DNA from: Bidens hawaiensis
Taxonomy: Eukaryota > Streptophyta > Magnoliopsida > Asterales > Asteraceae
Direction of reading: 5' to 3'
Assembly: GCA_021521415.1 (NCBI GenBank)
Contig: JAIQDT010002844.1
Location: 186,001-250,000, forward strand
Length of the DNA: 64,000 bases
Of this stretch, positions 12,111 to 22,258 are shown in pieces. The notes below the pieces were generated by a model. That model was not told the DNA's origin, did not search any database, and saw nothing but the letters and a program-made list of their open reading frames with translations. A program made the position numbers and the translations under genes. How positions within the stretch are numbered: the first letter of the stretch is position 1; each line of letters opens with the position of its first letter.

Positions 12111-15100
12111 TTAAATCCACTCACTAGAATACCGAAGTCCTAATGCACAAACATGACCCTCATGCTTTGGCCTATCGAGGAGCTTCGTGAGTGGGTCCGC
12201 AATATTTTGATCGGTATGAACTTTATGAATACATATTTTTCTCTTTTCAACTTCATCCCTTATGTAGTTGAATCTGCGCTCAATGTGCCTCGTTTTCTGA
12301 TGAGCACGAGGCTCCTTGATCTGTGCAATAGCACCCTCATTGTCACAGAATATCTCTAGGGGCTCCTGAATGGAAGAGATAATCCCTAGATCCATGATGA
12401 ACTTTTTCATCCATGCAGCCTCTTGGGCTGCCATTGAAGCGGCGATGTACTCAGATTCTGTAGTGGATAACGCGACAACATCTTGCTTCGAACTCTTCCA
12501 AGAGACAGCGCCTCCATTTAAGATGAAAACATATCCCGACTGTGACCGAGAATCATCTCGGTCAGTTTGGAAACTCGCATCCACGTAACCCTTTACGACG
12601 AGTTCCTCCTCACCAGACCCATATATTAAAAACATATCCTTAGTCCCTCTAAGGTATTTTAATATATTCTTGACAGCCATCCAATGACTGTCACCTGGGT
12701 TGTGCTGGTATCTACTTGTTATGCTTAAAGCATACGAGACATCCGGTCTAGTGCACATCGTTGCATACATAATAGATCCTATTGCCGAAGCATAAGGAAC
12801 ATGCTTCATCCTATCCTGCTCTTCCTTAGAGCTAGGACTTTGGGATGAGCTTAATACGGTTCCTCTAGGAATAGGCACCAAACCTTTCTTAGAGTTTTCC
12901 ATCCTAAACCTCTTTAGGATTTTATCAATGTACGCACTTTGATTGAGTCCGATCAATTTCCTTTGTCTATCCCTATAGACCTTTATTCCCAAGATATATG
13001 TCGCTTCTCCAAGATCCTTAATTGAGAAACGACTACTTAACCACGCTTTAACGTTTTCCATACTTGGTATATCATTTCCAAATAAAAGTATATCATCGAC
13101 ATACAAAATAAGGAACATGATTATACTCCCACTAGCCCATTTATACACACACGCCTCATCACCGTTTTGGACGAAACCAAACGCTTTGATTTCTTCATTA
13201 AAACGATGATTCCACATCCGTGATGCTTGTTTCAACCCGTAGATTGATTTCTTTAACTTACAAACTTTATCAGGATTAGATGGATCGACAAAACCTTCAG
13301 GCTGAACCATATGGACATCTTCCTCAAGATATCCATTTAGAAAAGCGGTCTTGACATCCATTTGCCATATCTCATAATCAAAATGAGCTGCAATGGCAAA
13401 CAATATCCTGATCGACTTAAGCATCGCGACTGGCGAGAAGGTTTCAGCATAATCAATCCCTTGAGTTTGCGTGAAACCTTTTGCGACAAGTCGAGCTTTG
13501 TAAGTATCTAAATTTCCATGCATATCGGTCTTCTTTTTGAAGACCCACTTACATCCAACCAGTTTGGAGTTAAGTGGACGATCAACCAATTCCCAAACTT
13601 GGTTATCGTGCATGGATTGCATCTCGGCGCTCATGGCTTCAAGCCATTTGTCACAATCAGGTTGTGACATAGCATCTTTGTAGGAGATCGGTTCATCCGA
13701 ATCAATCAAGTAGCAATCATCCACAAGAAATCCATATCTCTTGGGAGGTTGACTAACCCTACTAGATCTGCGAGCAACGTGCGTATGATCAACCATTTGA
13801 TCATCTTCAACATCCTCGTGTTGAAAGCTAGTATCGACCAACTGTGTATCATCCAGTGATTCTTGAACCTCTTCAAGTTCCACTCTCTTTTCACTAGGTC
13901 CTTCCATAAGGAACCTAGTTTCTAAGAAGTATCCTTTGCGTGAAACAAACACTCTTTGTTCACTAGGATCATAGAATATATATCCTATATCATCCTTTGG
14001 GTATCCTATGAAGACACACCTGATGGATCGAGCCTCAAGCTTATTTGGGGTGTCACGTTTAACATAAACTATGCATCCCCATATCCTTAAATATGAAAAG
14101 GATGGAACCTTTCCATGCCACACTTCATAGGGTATTCGATCCACCTTTTTGGTCGGGGCCATATTCAAAATACGAGCCGCTGTGAGTAGCGCATATCCCC
14201 AAAATGATGGCGGTAGTGAGCTTCGTGCCATCATTGATCGAACCATGTCCAACAGTGTTCGATTCCTCCTCTCGGATACTCCGTTATGTTGAGGAGTTCC
14301 AGGAGGAGTGAGCTGTGAAATAATTCCACAATCTCTAAGATGACTTTGAAAGGTATCACTTAGGTATTCGCCTCCTCTATCGGAGCGGAGTACCTTGATT
14401 GTTCGGTTGAGCTGATTTTGCACTTCATTTTGAAATTCTTTGAACATTTCAAAGGCTTCATGTTTGTGTTTCATTAGATAAACATACCCATATCGACTAA
14501 AATCGTCGGTAAAGGTAATGAAGTACCTTTCACTATTCCTACTAGTTGGCTTGAAAGGTCCGCATACATCCGTATGTATGATACCTAACAAATCCTTAGC
14601 CCTTTCATTTGTACCTTTGAAAGGCTCTTTGGTCATCTTGCCTTGAATACAAGATTCACACTCATCAAACGAACCTAACTCGTTTGTTTTCAAAAGACCA
14701 TTCTTTTGGAGAGTGTTTATACGATTCTTGTTTATGTGTCCAAGGCGACAATGCCAAATGTAGGAATCACTCAAACCCTTTTTGAGTCTTTTAGTAGAAG
14801 TTTGATATAATGAGCTATTTGAGGTATTATCATGAACCAATTCATAAATACCGTTGTTTGGTACAGCTTTAAAATAAAAGATACCATTAGATGACACATG
14901 CATTTCCGATCCTACAAATTTAAAGTCAAAGTTACATTGTCTAAGAAGGTGCACAGAAATAATGTTCCTAGTCAAACTAGGAGCATACAAAACATTTTTT
15001 AAAACAACTTCCAAACCACTTGGAAGTGATAAAGTGAAGTCTCCTCTAGCGACCACGTGTACTCTTGCACCGTTGCCCATGAAAAGATTCACTTCGCCCT

Positions 15101-16151
15101 TCTTCAAGTCTTCATTCCTTTTGAACCCCTGCAACCAATTGCAAATATGAGTTCCACATCCGGTATCCAATACCCATGTGTTAGAAGAAATAAGATTTAG
15201 CTCAACATTAATCATAAAGACATTACCCGAGGTATGCGCCGCATTCCTCTTGTCTTTTAGCTCTTTTAGGTAGACCGGGCAATTGCGTTTCCAGTGTCCG
15301 GTCTCCCCACAACCAAAACAAGGATCATCCTTATGACCCCTTGGTTCCACAACCTTTTGTTTCTTTGCCATAACCGGTGATTTGCCCTTACCCTTAAGAT
15401 GCATAGGGGGACCCTTCCTTTTAGCTACCTTAGCCTTAAGATTGGGTTGAGATCGATTCTTGGATCTACCTTCATTGATTGCAAACACGGGTAAAACCCT
15501 TTTGCCCATGCTCGCCTCGGCTGTTTTAAGCATTGAGTGAAGTTCTCCAATGGTTTTGTCCCACCCGTTCATGTTATAATTTAACACGAAAGTGTCGAAC
15601 CTTTTCGACAAAGAGTTAAGGATCAAATCCGTTGCTAACTCATTTGAGATGGGACAATTGAGCTTAGTGAGCCGATCAATATAACTTTTCATCTTAAGTA
15701 CATAAGATGAAACTGGTTGACTATCATCCATTCTACATGCATGTAAGGCTCGAACCGTTTCGAACCTTTCCACTCTCGATTGCTTAAGGAACATTTCCTT
15801 AAGTTGAGTAATCATGTCGTACGCATTATGGTTTTCGAAATCCTTTTGGATTTCGGGAACCATAGTCGCCAACATGAGGCATGATACTTGAATGGAATCT
15901 TCCGTGAGTTTGACCCAATTCATGTATTCGACCTCAGTTCCCTCTTCCGGTTCTTCGGGGATAGGTGTTTCCAAAACATGATATAATTTTTCTTGTTTTA
16001 GAACAATCCTTAAATTTCGGAACCAATCCGAAAAGTTATTGTGGTTAAGACGGTCTTTAGCGAGAATAGATCGGAGAGATACGTTTTGGACGTTAGGGAT
16101 TATGTTGTCGTCGACGTGTGCGGCCATCTGCAGAATTTTAATTAAGTTCAT
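12111..16151 (-). CDS. gag-pol: Intact Ty1/copia Gag-Pol polyprotein, 1346 residues
   Basis: One open frame. Gag spans about residues 25-250, with a zinc knuckle at 278-291 (C-x2-C-x4-H-x4-C). The aspartic protease has its active site DTG at 329-331. The integrase has a HHCC region at about 467-504 and a catalytic triad D528, D591 and E627 with D35E spacing. The reverse transcriptase has D932 in MDVKTAFLNG and YVDD at 1017-1020. RNase H has D1191, E1232 and D1270. Every catalytic residue I looked for is present and the length is normal for copia. The listed start is the most upstream ATG; the ATG at 16127 (MAAHVDD) is more likely because it is shared with the copy at 53680 and is directly preceded by CTGCAG. 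The protein copies element RNA into DNA and integrates it. Confidence 0.95.
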   Translation of the reverse strand: MNLIKILQMAAHVDDNIIPNVQNVSLRSILAKDRLNHNNFSDWFRNLRIVLKQEKLYHVLETPIPEEPEEGTEVEYMNWVKLTEDSIQVSCLMLATMVPEIQKDFENHNAYDMITQLKEMFLKQSRVERFETVRALHACRMDDSQPVSSYVLKMKSYIDRLTKLNCPISNELATDLILNSLSKRFDTFVLNYNMNGWDKTIGELHSMLKTAEASMGKRVLPVFAINEGRSKNRSQPNLKAKVAKRKGPPMHLKGKGKSPVMAKKQKVVEPRGHKDDPCFGCGETGHWKRNCPVYLKELKDKRNAAHTSGNVFMINVELNLISSNTWVLDTGCGTHICNWLQGFKRNEDLKKGEVNLFMGNGARVHVVARGDFTLSLPSGLEVVLKNVLYAPSLTRNIISVHLLRQCNFDFKFVGSEMHVSSNGIFYFKAVPNNGIYELVHDNTSNSSLYQTSTKRLKKGLSDSYIWHCRLGHINKNRINTLQKNGLLKTNELGSFDECESCIQGKMTKEPFKGTNERAKDLLGIIHTDVCGPFKPTSRNSERYFITFTDDFSRYGYVYLMKHKHEAFEMFKEFQNEVQNQLNRTIKVLRSDRGGEYLSDTFQSHLRDCGIISQLTPPGTPQHNGVSERRNRTLLDMVRSMMARSSLPPSFWGYALLTAARILNMAPTKKVDRIPYEVWHGKVPSFSYLRIWGCIVYVKRDTPNKLEARSIRCVFIGYPKDDIGYIFYDPSEQRVFVSRKGYFLETRFLMEGPSEKRVELEEVQESLDDTQLVDTSFQHEDVEDDQMVDHTHVARRSSRVSQPPKRYGFLVDDCYLIDSDEPISYKDAMSQPDCDKWLEAMSAEMQSMHDNQVWELVDRPLNSKLVGCKWVFKKKTDMHGNLDTYKARLVAKGFTQTQGIDYAETFSPVAMLKSIRILFAIAAHFDYEIWQMDVKTAFLNGYLEEDVHMVQPEGFVDPSNPDKVCKLKKSIYGLKQASRMWNHRFNEEIKAFGFVQNGDEACVYKWASGSIIMFLILYVDDILLFGNDIPSMENVKAWLSSRFSIKDLGEATYILGIKVYRDRQRKLIGLNQSAYIDKILKRFRMENSKKGLVPIPRGTVLSSSQSPSSKEEQDRMKHVPYASAIGSIMYATMCTRPDVSYALSITSRYQHNPGDSHWMAVKNILKYLRGTKDMFLIYGSGEEELVVKGYVDASFQTDRDDSRSQSGYVFILNGGAVSWKSSKQDVVALSTTESEYIAASMAAQEAAWMKKFIMDLGIISSIQEPLEIFCDNEGAIAQIKEPRAHQKTRHIERRFNYIRDEVEKRKICIHKVHTDQNIADPLTKLLDRPKHEGHVCALGLRYSSEWI

Positions 16152-16244
16152 TTTAGTGTTTTACCTTTTAATTATTAATACCCTTTTTATATATGCAAAT
16201 ATAATTAATAATTAAAATCTAGAATCCAACGATAAACCCGACTC

Positions 16245-16556
16245 CGGTTAGGTGACCTTTTTCCCATTGTCGGTTTATCAAGGTAGTTATTCATAACAAT
16301 TGCAAACCCTTTTGCAACTTCTAGAATTTATGGGACCGGTTCGAAATCATATTTCGTGTTGGCATGTTTATCCCATCAACACCTATTAGACCCCATGCTT
16401 GGGTGACCCTCTTCACATGGTTCTAATTTAAGTCGTCCTACTTGTATCAACTTGTAATATTAACATACAAACGGTTAGGTGACCTTTTTCCCATTTTATG
16501 CCAATATTACCTCAACATGTTAATTTACTCTATGCGGTTAGGTGACCTTTTTCCCA
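16245..16556 (-). repeat. Three copies of a 22-bp leader motif
   Basis: CGGTTAGGTGACCTTTTTCC (plus-strand reading) occurs at 16245-16266, 16472-16493 and 16535-16556, practically identical each time. Close versions occur three times in the leader of the diverged third copia element (53241, 53306, 53534). ACCTAAC, present on the element's sense strand, fits the plant MYB/AC-element consensus. Confidence 0.85.
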
Positions 16557-17519
16557 CTAAGAGCTTATTAATATGTTAAGTGTTATACAAAAGGATGGTG
16601 TTTAACTTATTATCCTTAAATTTAAAAAGGGATTTTTAGTTTTAATAATTCTAGTTGTAAAACTTTAAATCATGTTCTAACATGCATTTAGTAACATGAT
16701 ATTTTGAAACCATTTTCAAAATTCTAATTTATAATAAAGCCATTTTATTATGGGCGTGAGACGGCTAGTTAATAAATCCATTTCATTAAACTATGTGTCA
16801 CGTAATTACCGATAATTATTAGAACCCGTTTTATGCTTTGTTAATTAATTCTATGTGACGGAGTTGATATCCTAATATCTAACAACCACACAATCAAACA
16901 ATCAATTAACAAGCATACACAATTATACTAGACACGAGCCACTAAGTTAGACCACACTTGTTAGCCGAAACAAGTGTGTGTCTTAGGTCCGATCCTAAGG
17001 GACACATGACACATGGATGTTGTAGCTCCCACTCGATCCCGCATCCAAATGCTTCGAGCATCTTCTTCAACCTTGTTGTGATCCATTGGGCTTGAACTTG
17101 GGCCTTAGCTTCCATAAGCTTCCACTTGGGCTCAATTGGTGGGCTTAGGTCCTTTTGGGCTTGAATCCCTTAATGGGCTTGTGAAACCCATTATGACCAT
17201 ACCCGGCCCAATTAGGCCCAAACTTCCAACTTTGCAATCTTCTTTAATTTTACAAAATTAAATGTCCTAATACATTTTTTCTATAAAATAAAGATATTAC
17301 AAATTACCTATTTATTACATGCCCATATGAATAAATAATTACAAAATAGCCCCTAATTAATTATTACAAACCGATACTTTGAATAATAAATTACAATCAC
17401 AACCATCAATCACAAACAAAACATCCATTTGGTCTACGGCTCGGTCTAGTACTAACAAACATAACCCGATATGTCATAGGAACCCGTTCCAAAACCCCTT
17501 GCCTTTATCGGGCCTAGCC

Positions 17520-17755
17520 CAACCCATTTGGGCTTGACCCAATACCAAGATTATGGGCTTCGGCCCAATCAAAACTGCATGGGCTCGGCCCAAACAAAAT
17601 TGCATGGGCTCGGCCCAAATGAAACTTATGGGCCCGGCCCAATATAAAAACCCATGGGCTCGGCCCAAAAATTTTTATAAAACCGGTTAGCCCAATAACC
17701 CTTTTTCAAGTGGGCTTCGGCCCAAATTCACCCGAATTGGGCTTCGGCCCATTTG
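17520..17755 (-). repeat. Array of seven TGGGC...GCCCA inverted repeats
   Basis: Seven 13-14-base inverted repeats of the form TGGGCTTCGGCCCA or TGGGCTCGGCCCA occur between about 17555 and 17752; the first five are spaced close to 25 bases. Each can form a short hairpin in RNA, and each contains TGGGCC or TGGGCT, the plant site II / TCP element, on both strands. Confidence 0.8.
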
Positions 17756-17907
17756 CTCGGTTTTTTTTTTTTTTTTTTTTTTTTTTTGAACTAAGCCAAA
17801 AACAATAACAAGATTAAATACAAAAATATCATGCATGTTAATTTTTGTATAAATCTTTCAAGGGGAAAATAAAAAACCGAGAACCCGAAGCTTAGTTTCC
17901 CGTATCC

Positions 17908-17922
17908 CGGCTCTTGATGCCA
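17908..17922 (-). other. Primer binding site of the young copia element
   Basis: On the minus strand TGGCATCAAGAGCCG follows the 5' LTR by two bases. It is close to the initiator-Met tRNA complement (TGGTATCAGAGCC) usual for copia, with small differences. Confidence 0.7.
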
Positions 17923-17924
17923 TT

Positions 17925-18847
17925 TGTTGGGTTTCTATGGAATTTACAAACTTAGTTAACCGTTTAACTAGTTATAATTAATGCGGAAACGTGATAGACA
18001 AACTAACCATATGAACAACCTAGTTTATTCATTGCAAGATTACCAATAATCTATTTACTAGAAACCCGAAGCTAGGATCAAATGATACGGGAATAACTAA
18101 ACTATCAAAGTATGTAAACACTTACAATCTTAGCCCTTTAAGAGTTTGGTGGATGGTTGAAGAAGATGATGATGTGAATGCAAGACTTTCAAATGAAAAC
18201 CCTCAAACCGATTATACCCCGAGCCTCCAACACGCACCGAGCTATGCTAGGGAGCTTGAACACGAAAAACCCGAGCCCTTTTTTCTTCCCTTCTTGGCCG
18301 TGAGGTAGAGAGGAAAAAGAAAAGAAGATTTTTTGTGTTTTTGATTACTTGAAAGTGTTATCCAAATTATCATCCATCACATGCATACATAGGGTAGAGT
18401 TATATCCAAGTCCACACTCCATCTCCTTTTGCATGTTGACAATTTGACCAAGTTGGTGGGGTGTGGGGCCCACCCAAAACCGGCCCCAACATATTTTATT
18501 TTTTTTTTTTTTGTTTATGTTATATATATATTTTATACTTTATAAAATATATAAACACCCCATCTTTTATAAACCATTTTATAAAAGAATACATAGTTAA
18601 ATAATCATTCCAATAATAATTATTTGAATAAATAAATTAACCAATTAATTATTTAATACTTTCAAGTAATCATTCAGAAACCCGATTTTCTGAAAGTGTC
18701 GTGTTCTGTATTTGTCTTAAAGATCTTATCTTAACAAATACATAATTGGTGTGTGTCTAACTCGTTATTGGGTATGACCCGACTTGGATCAAACATAACT
18801 AGCCACATTAACTTAATTATGTGTCTCGGGCATACGATATTCCAACA
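17925..18847 (-). repeat. 5' LTR of the young copia element
   Basis: 923 bp with the same sequence as the other LTR by eye. Its outer end at 18847 abuts the target duplication TATTC. Confidence 0.95.
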
Positions 18848-18852
18848 TATTC
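18848..18852. repeat. Target site duplication TATTC, right copy
   Basis: Matches 10404-10408 exactly. Confidence 0.92.
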
Positions 18853-19688
18853 TTCTATTGAGCATGGATTGCCAATCGAGCAAACAGCTTGATCATACAA
18901 GTTCTAGCCAAGTGTTACGAGCACAGGATGATCGAGCACATGGGGACGAGCATGGATGCAATAAGAGGATGTCACGTGAATCAAAGCAAATACTTCAAGC
19001 ACAGTTCAGTTACCAAGCAAGATTTACATCCGAGCATGCTAAAGATTGCTGAATAAGTAAAGCTGAAGACATCAAGAAGAATGAGCTTGCTCGATGGACT
19101 AGTTCGAGCAAAGCATGGACAAGTCAAGAGGAATGAAGCTTACTGTATTCTTCGAAAGAGAATATATTCCAAGTAAAGTCGGCTCGAGGACATTACTGAG
19201 CACACCTAGTATAGGAAGTTTGCTCGAGCAAGGTATGTACCTTGCTTGAGGACTGTAACACTTGTATTAGATTTATCTTTCATTATGTAATGACTAGGAC
19301 TTATAGAAGGAATGTCAGAGTCTATAAATAGACGTCCTAGGGTACCTTTAGGGTACGGATTTCGAGACAGAATAGGCTGGCACACACTGATTACAAAAAA
19401 ACATTCCATTTTGTTCATCGTACAATAGCCGCCGCCGTCACACAAAACCCTAGACATTCCATTCACTGTTCCATTGATGTATCATTAAATATAGTGAATC
19501 TTTGTCTCTAAAATAGCATTTACTGATTATCATTTACTGTTTTGTGTTTGATATCTGTTCACAATCCTTCATTCTCAATCATTGGATATCCTGATTCCGC
19601 TGGGATATTCAATCGGTTTTTGGGTGTTCGAGTCGGTGTGTTCTTGTCGAACCTTTGCTAAGGTTTCACCCGACTAACGGTCCTGACA
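18853..19688 (+). mobile_element. 3' LTR of the SIRE-like element, second part
   Basis: Continues the LTR interrupted at 10408, with the same CGAGCA-rich texture. A TATA box (TATAAATA, 19323-19330) marks the promoter. The right end is uncertain: TGACA at 19688 or AACA at 19718 would both give a CA terminus, and the partner LTR is outside the window. Total LTR length is about 1.03 kb. Confidence 0.65.
19323..19330 (+). promoter_or_regulatory. TATA box of the SIRE-like LTR
   Basis: TATAAATA in the context TCTATAAATAGACG, typical of a copia LTR core promoter. Confidence 0.65.
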
Positions 19689-19723
19689 ATTTGTTTTGAA
19701 AGGTTTAGGTGGACAACAATACC

Positions 19724-20066
19724 AATGACTGACTTAACGCCAGTCATAATAAACGCTGAAAAGAGTCGGTGGAAAGGGGGGAAAGCTCTCCGTTCCTGGT
19801 TCTCCTGTAGCTGGATCCTCCGGAACCACAAGAATCCTTAGTTAGAATTAGAATGGGATTCCAACTCAGCACCTTTTGAACCTTTTGAGTGAGATTTTGA
19901 GAAGAGTTGCTCTTTGGAGAGCACAGTACGATGAAAGTTGTAAGCTGTGTTCGGGGGGAGTTATTGTCTATCGTTGGCCTCTATGGTAGAATCAGTCGGG
20001 GGACCTGAGAGGCGGTGGTTTACCCTGCGGCGGATGTCAGCGGTTCGAGTCCGCTTATCTCCAACT
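19724..20066 (+). other. trnA-UGC: Plastid DNA insertion (NUPT): trnA-UGC intron 3' part and exon 2
   Basis: I recognise this as the plastid inverted-repeat trnA-UGC region: the end of its group II intron (for example GAAAGCTCTCCGTTCCTGG, GGGATTCCAACTCAGC, TGTAAGCTGTGTTCGG) followed by exon 2 at 20029-20063, which ends GTTCGAGTCCGCTTATCTCC. It differs from the plastid form I remember by two short tandem duplications (7 bases at about 19848, 9 bases at about 19877) and is more diverged at its left edge. The first exon is missing, so it cannot give a tRNA. Confidence 0.85.
20029..20063 (+). pseudogene. trnA-UGC: 3' exon of plastid tRNA-Ala(UGC), stranded in the nuclear genome
   Basis: 35 bases forming the 3' half of the tRNA, including the T-loop GTTCGAG. 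The 5' half (D-arm, anticodon) is absent. Confidence 0.8.
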
Positions 20067-21305
20067 TAAATAAAATTGTGATGGAAGGGCAATTTAATCA
20101 ATATGATTCCCTACTCAAACTCTCAAAAATATGTGAATTAAGTGATGATTTCTTGTTTTTAAGTTTTAATTTGTTAAGTTTCTGTAAATATTTGTTTCTA
20201 TAGAAAAACCCAAAAAGATTTTCTCTTTGATTTAGTTTTTGACTCTTGATGGGTGGGTGAACTATCTCTCTAGATGTTTCTCAGGATCAACAAATCTTGT
20301 TTTTACTAAACCAAATTCAAAGAATCAAATGTTACCTGTTTTACTCAAGGTCATTAAATTGGACTTGGTAAAATAGTGATTTTTCAAAAATAAGCTTATT
20401 TAAGTTATTATATTAGTGTACAAGGATATTAAGTTGTACTTGTGACATTACATGTGTATGAAAATGGATTTGAATTCAAAGATTGATCAAGCATACTTAT
20501 GCAACGTATAAGTATGAGACTTATATGCCGCATAAGTTATATGTCATATAAGTCTTATACTTATACGCCGTATATGTCCAGGATATACATGAGACTTACA
20601 CCGCATATGCACTTATATCCGTCGTGTATGATATTGTTCTTATCCATGTGCATACTAACAAATGTGTCATAAATACTGAGACAAGGGTGACAGTCTGATC
20701 ACGAGGAATACAGTGTTTCACAGTGAAAAGATATTTCCATTTTTGGTTATAAGTACAAGTGTTCGGAAATTATCAAAACATACCAAAATAGTTTCTTGAT
20801 AATATTAATCATTACTTGGTGATAAGCTTCTTCAGGTAATATGGTTAGAAGTGAAATTGATGTTGTTGAAGAGTTGGTTCCAAATTTTGTTGAATCTTGT
20901 CCGGAAAATCTTTAATATCTCATTTGTACTTACACGAACCTATTTGGTGTGATGTTTACAGGTTGAAATAGGATAATGGAAGAAGAATATGAAGATGATG
21001 AAGATGAAGATGAGAGTCTGATAGAAATGTTTATGAGTCAAAATCGTTACTTTCAAATATCAAACTTTCATAAGTCGTTACTTTCAAATATCATGTTTTT
21101 CAAGAACATATACTGAATGAAACCTGCACGGATCAGATACAAGTAATTATCTGATCATATCCTTCTTATATGACTTAATGCAACTCGAGTGCTTCCAAGA
21201 CTACACCGTAGGAGTTCATGAAAAAGAGGTATAAAGAAACAAGTTTTTAAGAAGAAAGACTGAAAGATTAATGATCGAATACCTAGCAACATCCAAGGGG
21301 GAGTC
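20067..21305 (+). other. Unassigned remnant sequence, probably the 3' part of a SIRE-like copia element
   Basis: No convincing frame. From about 20500 to 20620 there are repeated palindromic pieces around TATACGCCGTATA. The end (CCAAGGGGGAGTC, 21293-21305) is a polypurine tract directly before an LTR start, so at least its right part is the 3' end of a copia internal region. Confidence 0.5.
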
Positions 21306-21623
21306 TGTTAGAACATAATGTCTATTGCTAGGGTCTTAGATGTACTAGATATGATTGTATAGGGCTAAAATGTCAAATGTATAGTTTGTGTTTGTTAGTC
21401 AACGCATAAGTCTTCAAGTCAACGCATATCATATGCGGCGTATAAAATATACGACGTATATCATATACCGACTTGATGAGCTTGTTTATGTTTCCTATAA
21501 ATAGGGGACTTATGCGTTTCTACTTAGACTTTTGGTGATTGTCAAAGAGAGAGAGTAGAGAGAGAAAGTGGACAAAGTGTCATATCTTGTATTGTTTCTT
21601 GATATATATGAAAATGTGCTTAA
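21306..21623 (+). mobile_element. SIRE-like copia LTR fragment, plus orientation
   Basis: Starts TGTTAGAACATAATG after a polypurine tract and has a TATA box (21496-21503, TATAAATA). It matches the reverse complement of 28190-28531 up to about 21623, where similarity stops, so it is truncated at its 3' side. Confidence 0.75.
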
Positions 21624-21663
21624 TGTTAACCAACTTATTCAAGTTCTTAAAGTTGACATGACC

Positions 21664-22256
21664 CTATCGTCGATAACATAGTGATGAATCGTTCTCCGAG
21701 GCATTGGACAATAGACATGAAGTAGTCTGCATAGAGTAATTTCTTCGCATGTCTAGGATATAGGCATCATTGTGCCTCGGAGTGCGCATCATGATCCATT
21801 CTTCCGGGATCTTGTAACCAGGATTCAAAATAAGACACTCATTTTCTGTGAACAAAGTGGAGTATTGCTTGTCTCAGATATGCGAGACGCTGGGGAGATT
21901 GTGATTGAGTTGCTCCACAAGGTTGACATCTTCAAAACTCAGTGTTTCGTTTGAGACTTTTCCCTACTTTGTTATTTGTCCTCCCACATCACCAGCAAAA
22001 GAGACATGTCCACCGCCAAATGGTCTAAAATCGAACAGCAAGGACTTATCTCCAGCCATATGTTGTGTGCAGACACTGTCTAAGTACTGGATACTATTGA
22101 CAGGCCTTCCTGACTAACTCTACACATGAAAAGCTAGTTAGAGATGGGGTCCCGAGACTTAGATGTCTTGGGAAGATTAAACAGAAAATCATCAAATTTT
22201 ACTTTATGATTTTTGAAAATATAATCCTTTGGTGAGTCAGAATCTGAAGAACAATT
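21664..22256 (-). pseudogene. SIRE-like copia gag/protease-to-integrase fragment
   Basis: Minus-strand translation shows a degraded protease-to-GAG-pre-integrase segment with copia wording: FRPFGGGHVSFAGDVGGQI, EQLNHNL, FTENECLILNPGYKIP, TPRHNDAYILDM. Several stops interrupt it. It is inverted relative to the LTR fragment at 21306, so the locus is rearranged. Confidence 0.65.
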
Positions 22257-22258
22257 GA

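Larger units (their letters stand above)
16152..17924 (-). other. Long untranslated leader of the young copia element
   Basis: About 1.77 kb between the 5' LTR and the gag start without a plausible reading frame. It holds three copies of a 22-bp CGGTTAGGTGACC motif and an array of small TGGGC/GCCCA hairpins, annotated separately. A leader of this size is known in BARE/Angela-type elements, where packaging and translation signals lie. Confidence 0.8.
10409..18847 (-). mobile_element. Complete young Ty1/copia retrotransposon, 8439 bp
   Basis: It has two 923-bp LTRs (10409-11331 and 17925-18847), TG...CA ends, a primer binding site, a long leader, one uninterrupted polyprotein frame, a polypurine tract and a perfect TATTC target duplication. 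Reading the two LTRs side by side I found no difference, including equal length of a T run, so insertion was recent. With an intact frame it may still be able to move. The long LTRs plus 1.8 kb leader recall the Angela/BARE lineage, but I cannot confirm that. Confidence 0.95.

Noticed and set aside
17474..17668. 64-codon minus-strand frame in the copia leader
   Set aside because: Generated by the TGGGC hairpin array (repeating Gly/Pro/Ala/Trp codons).
20029..20063. Functional tRNA-Ala gene
   Set aside because: Only the 3' half is present, with plastid intron sequence before it.
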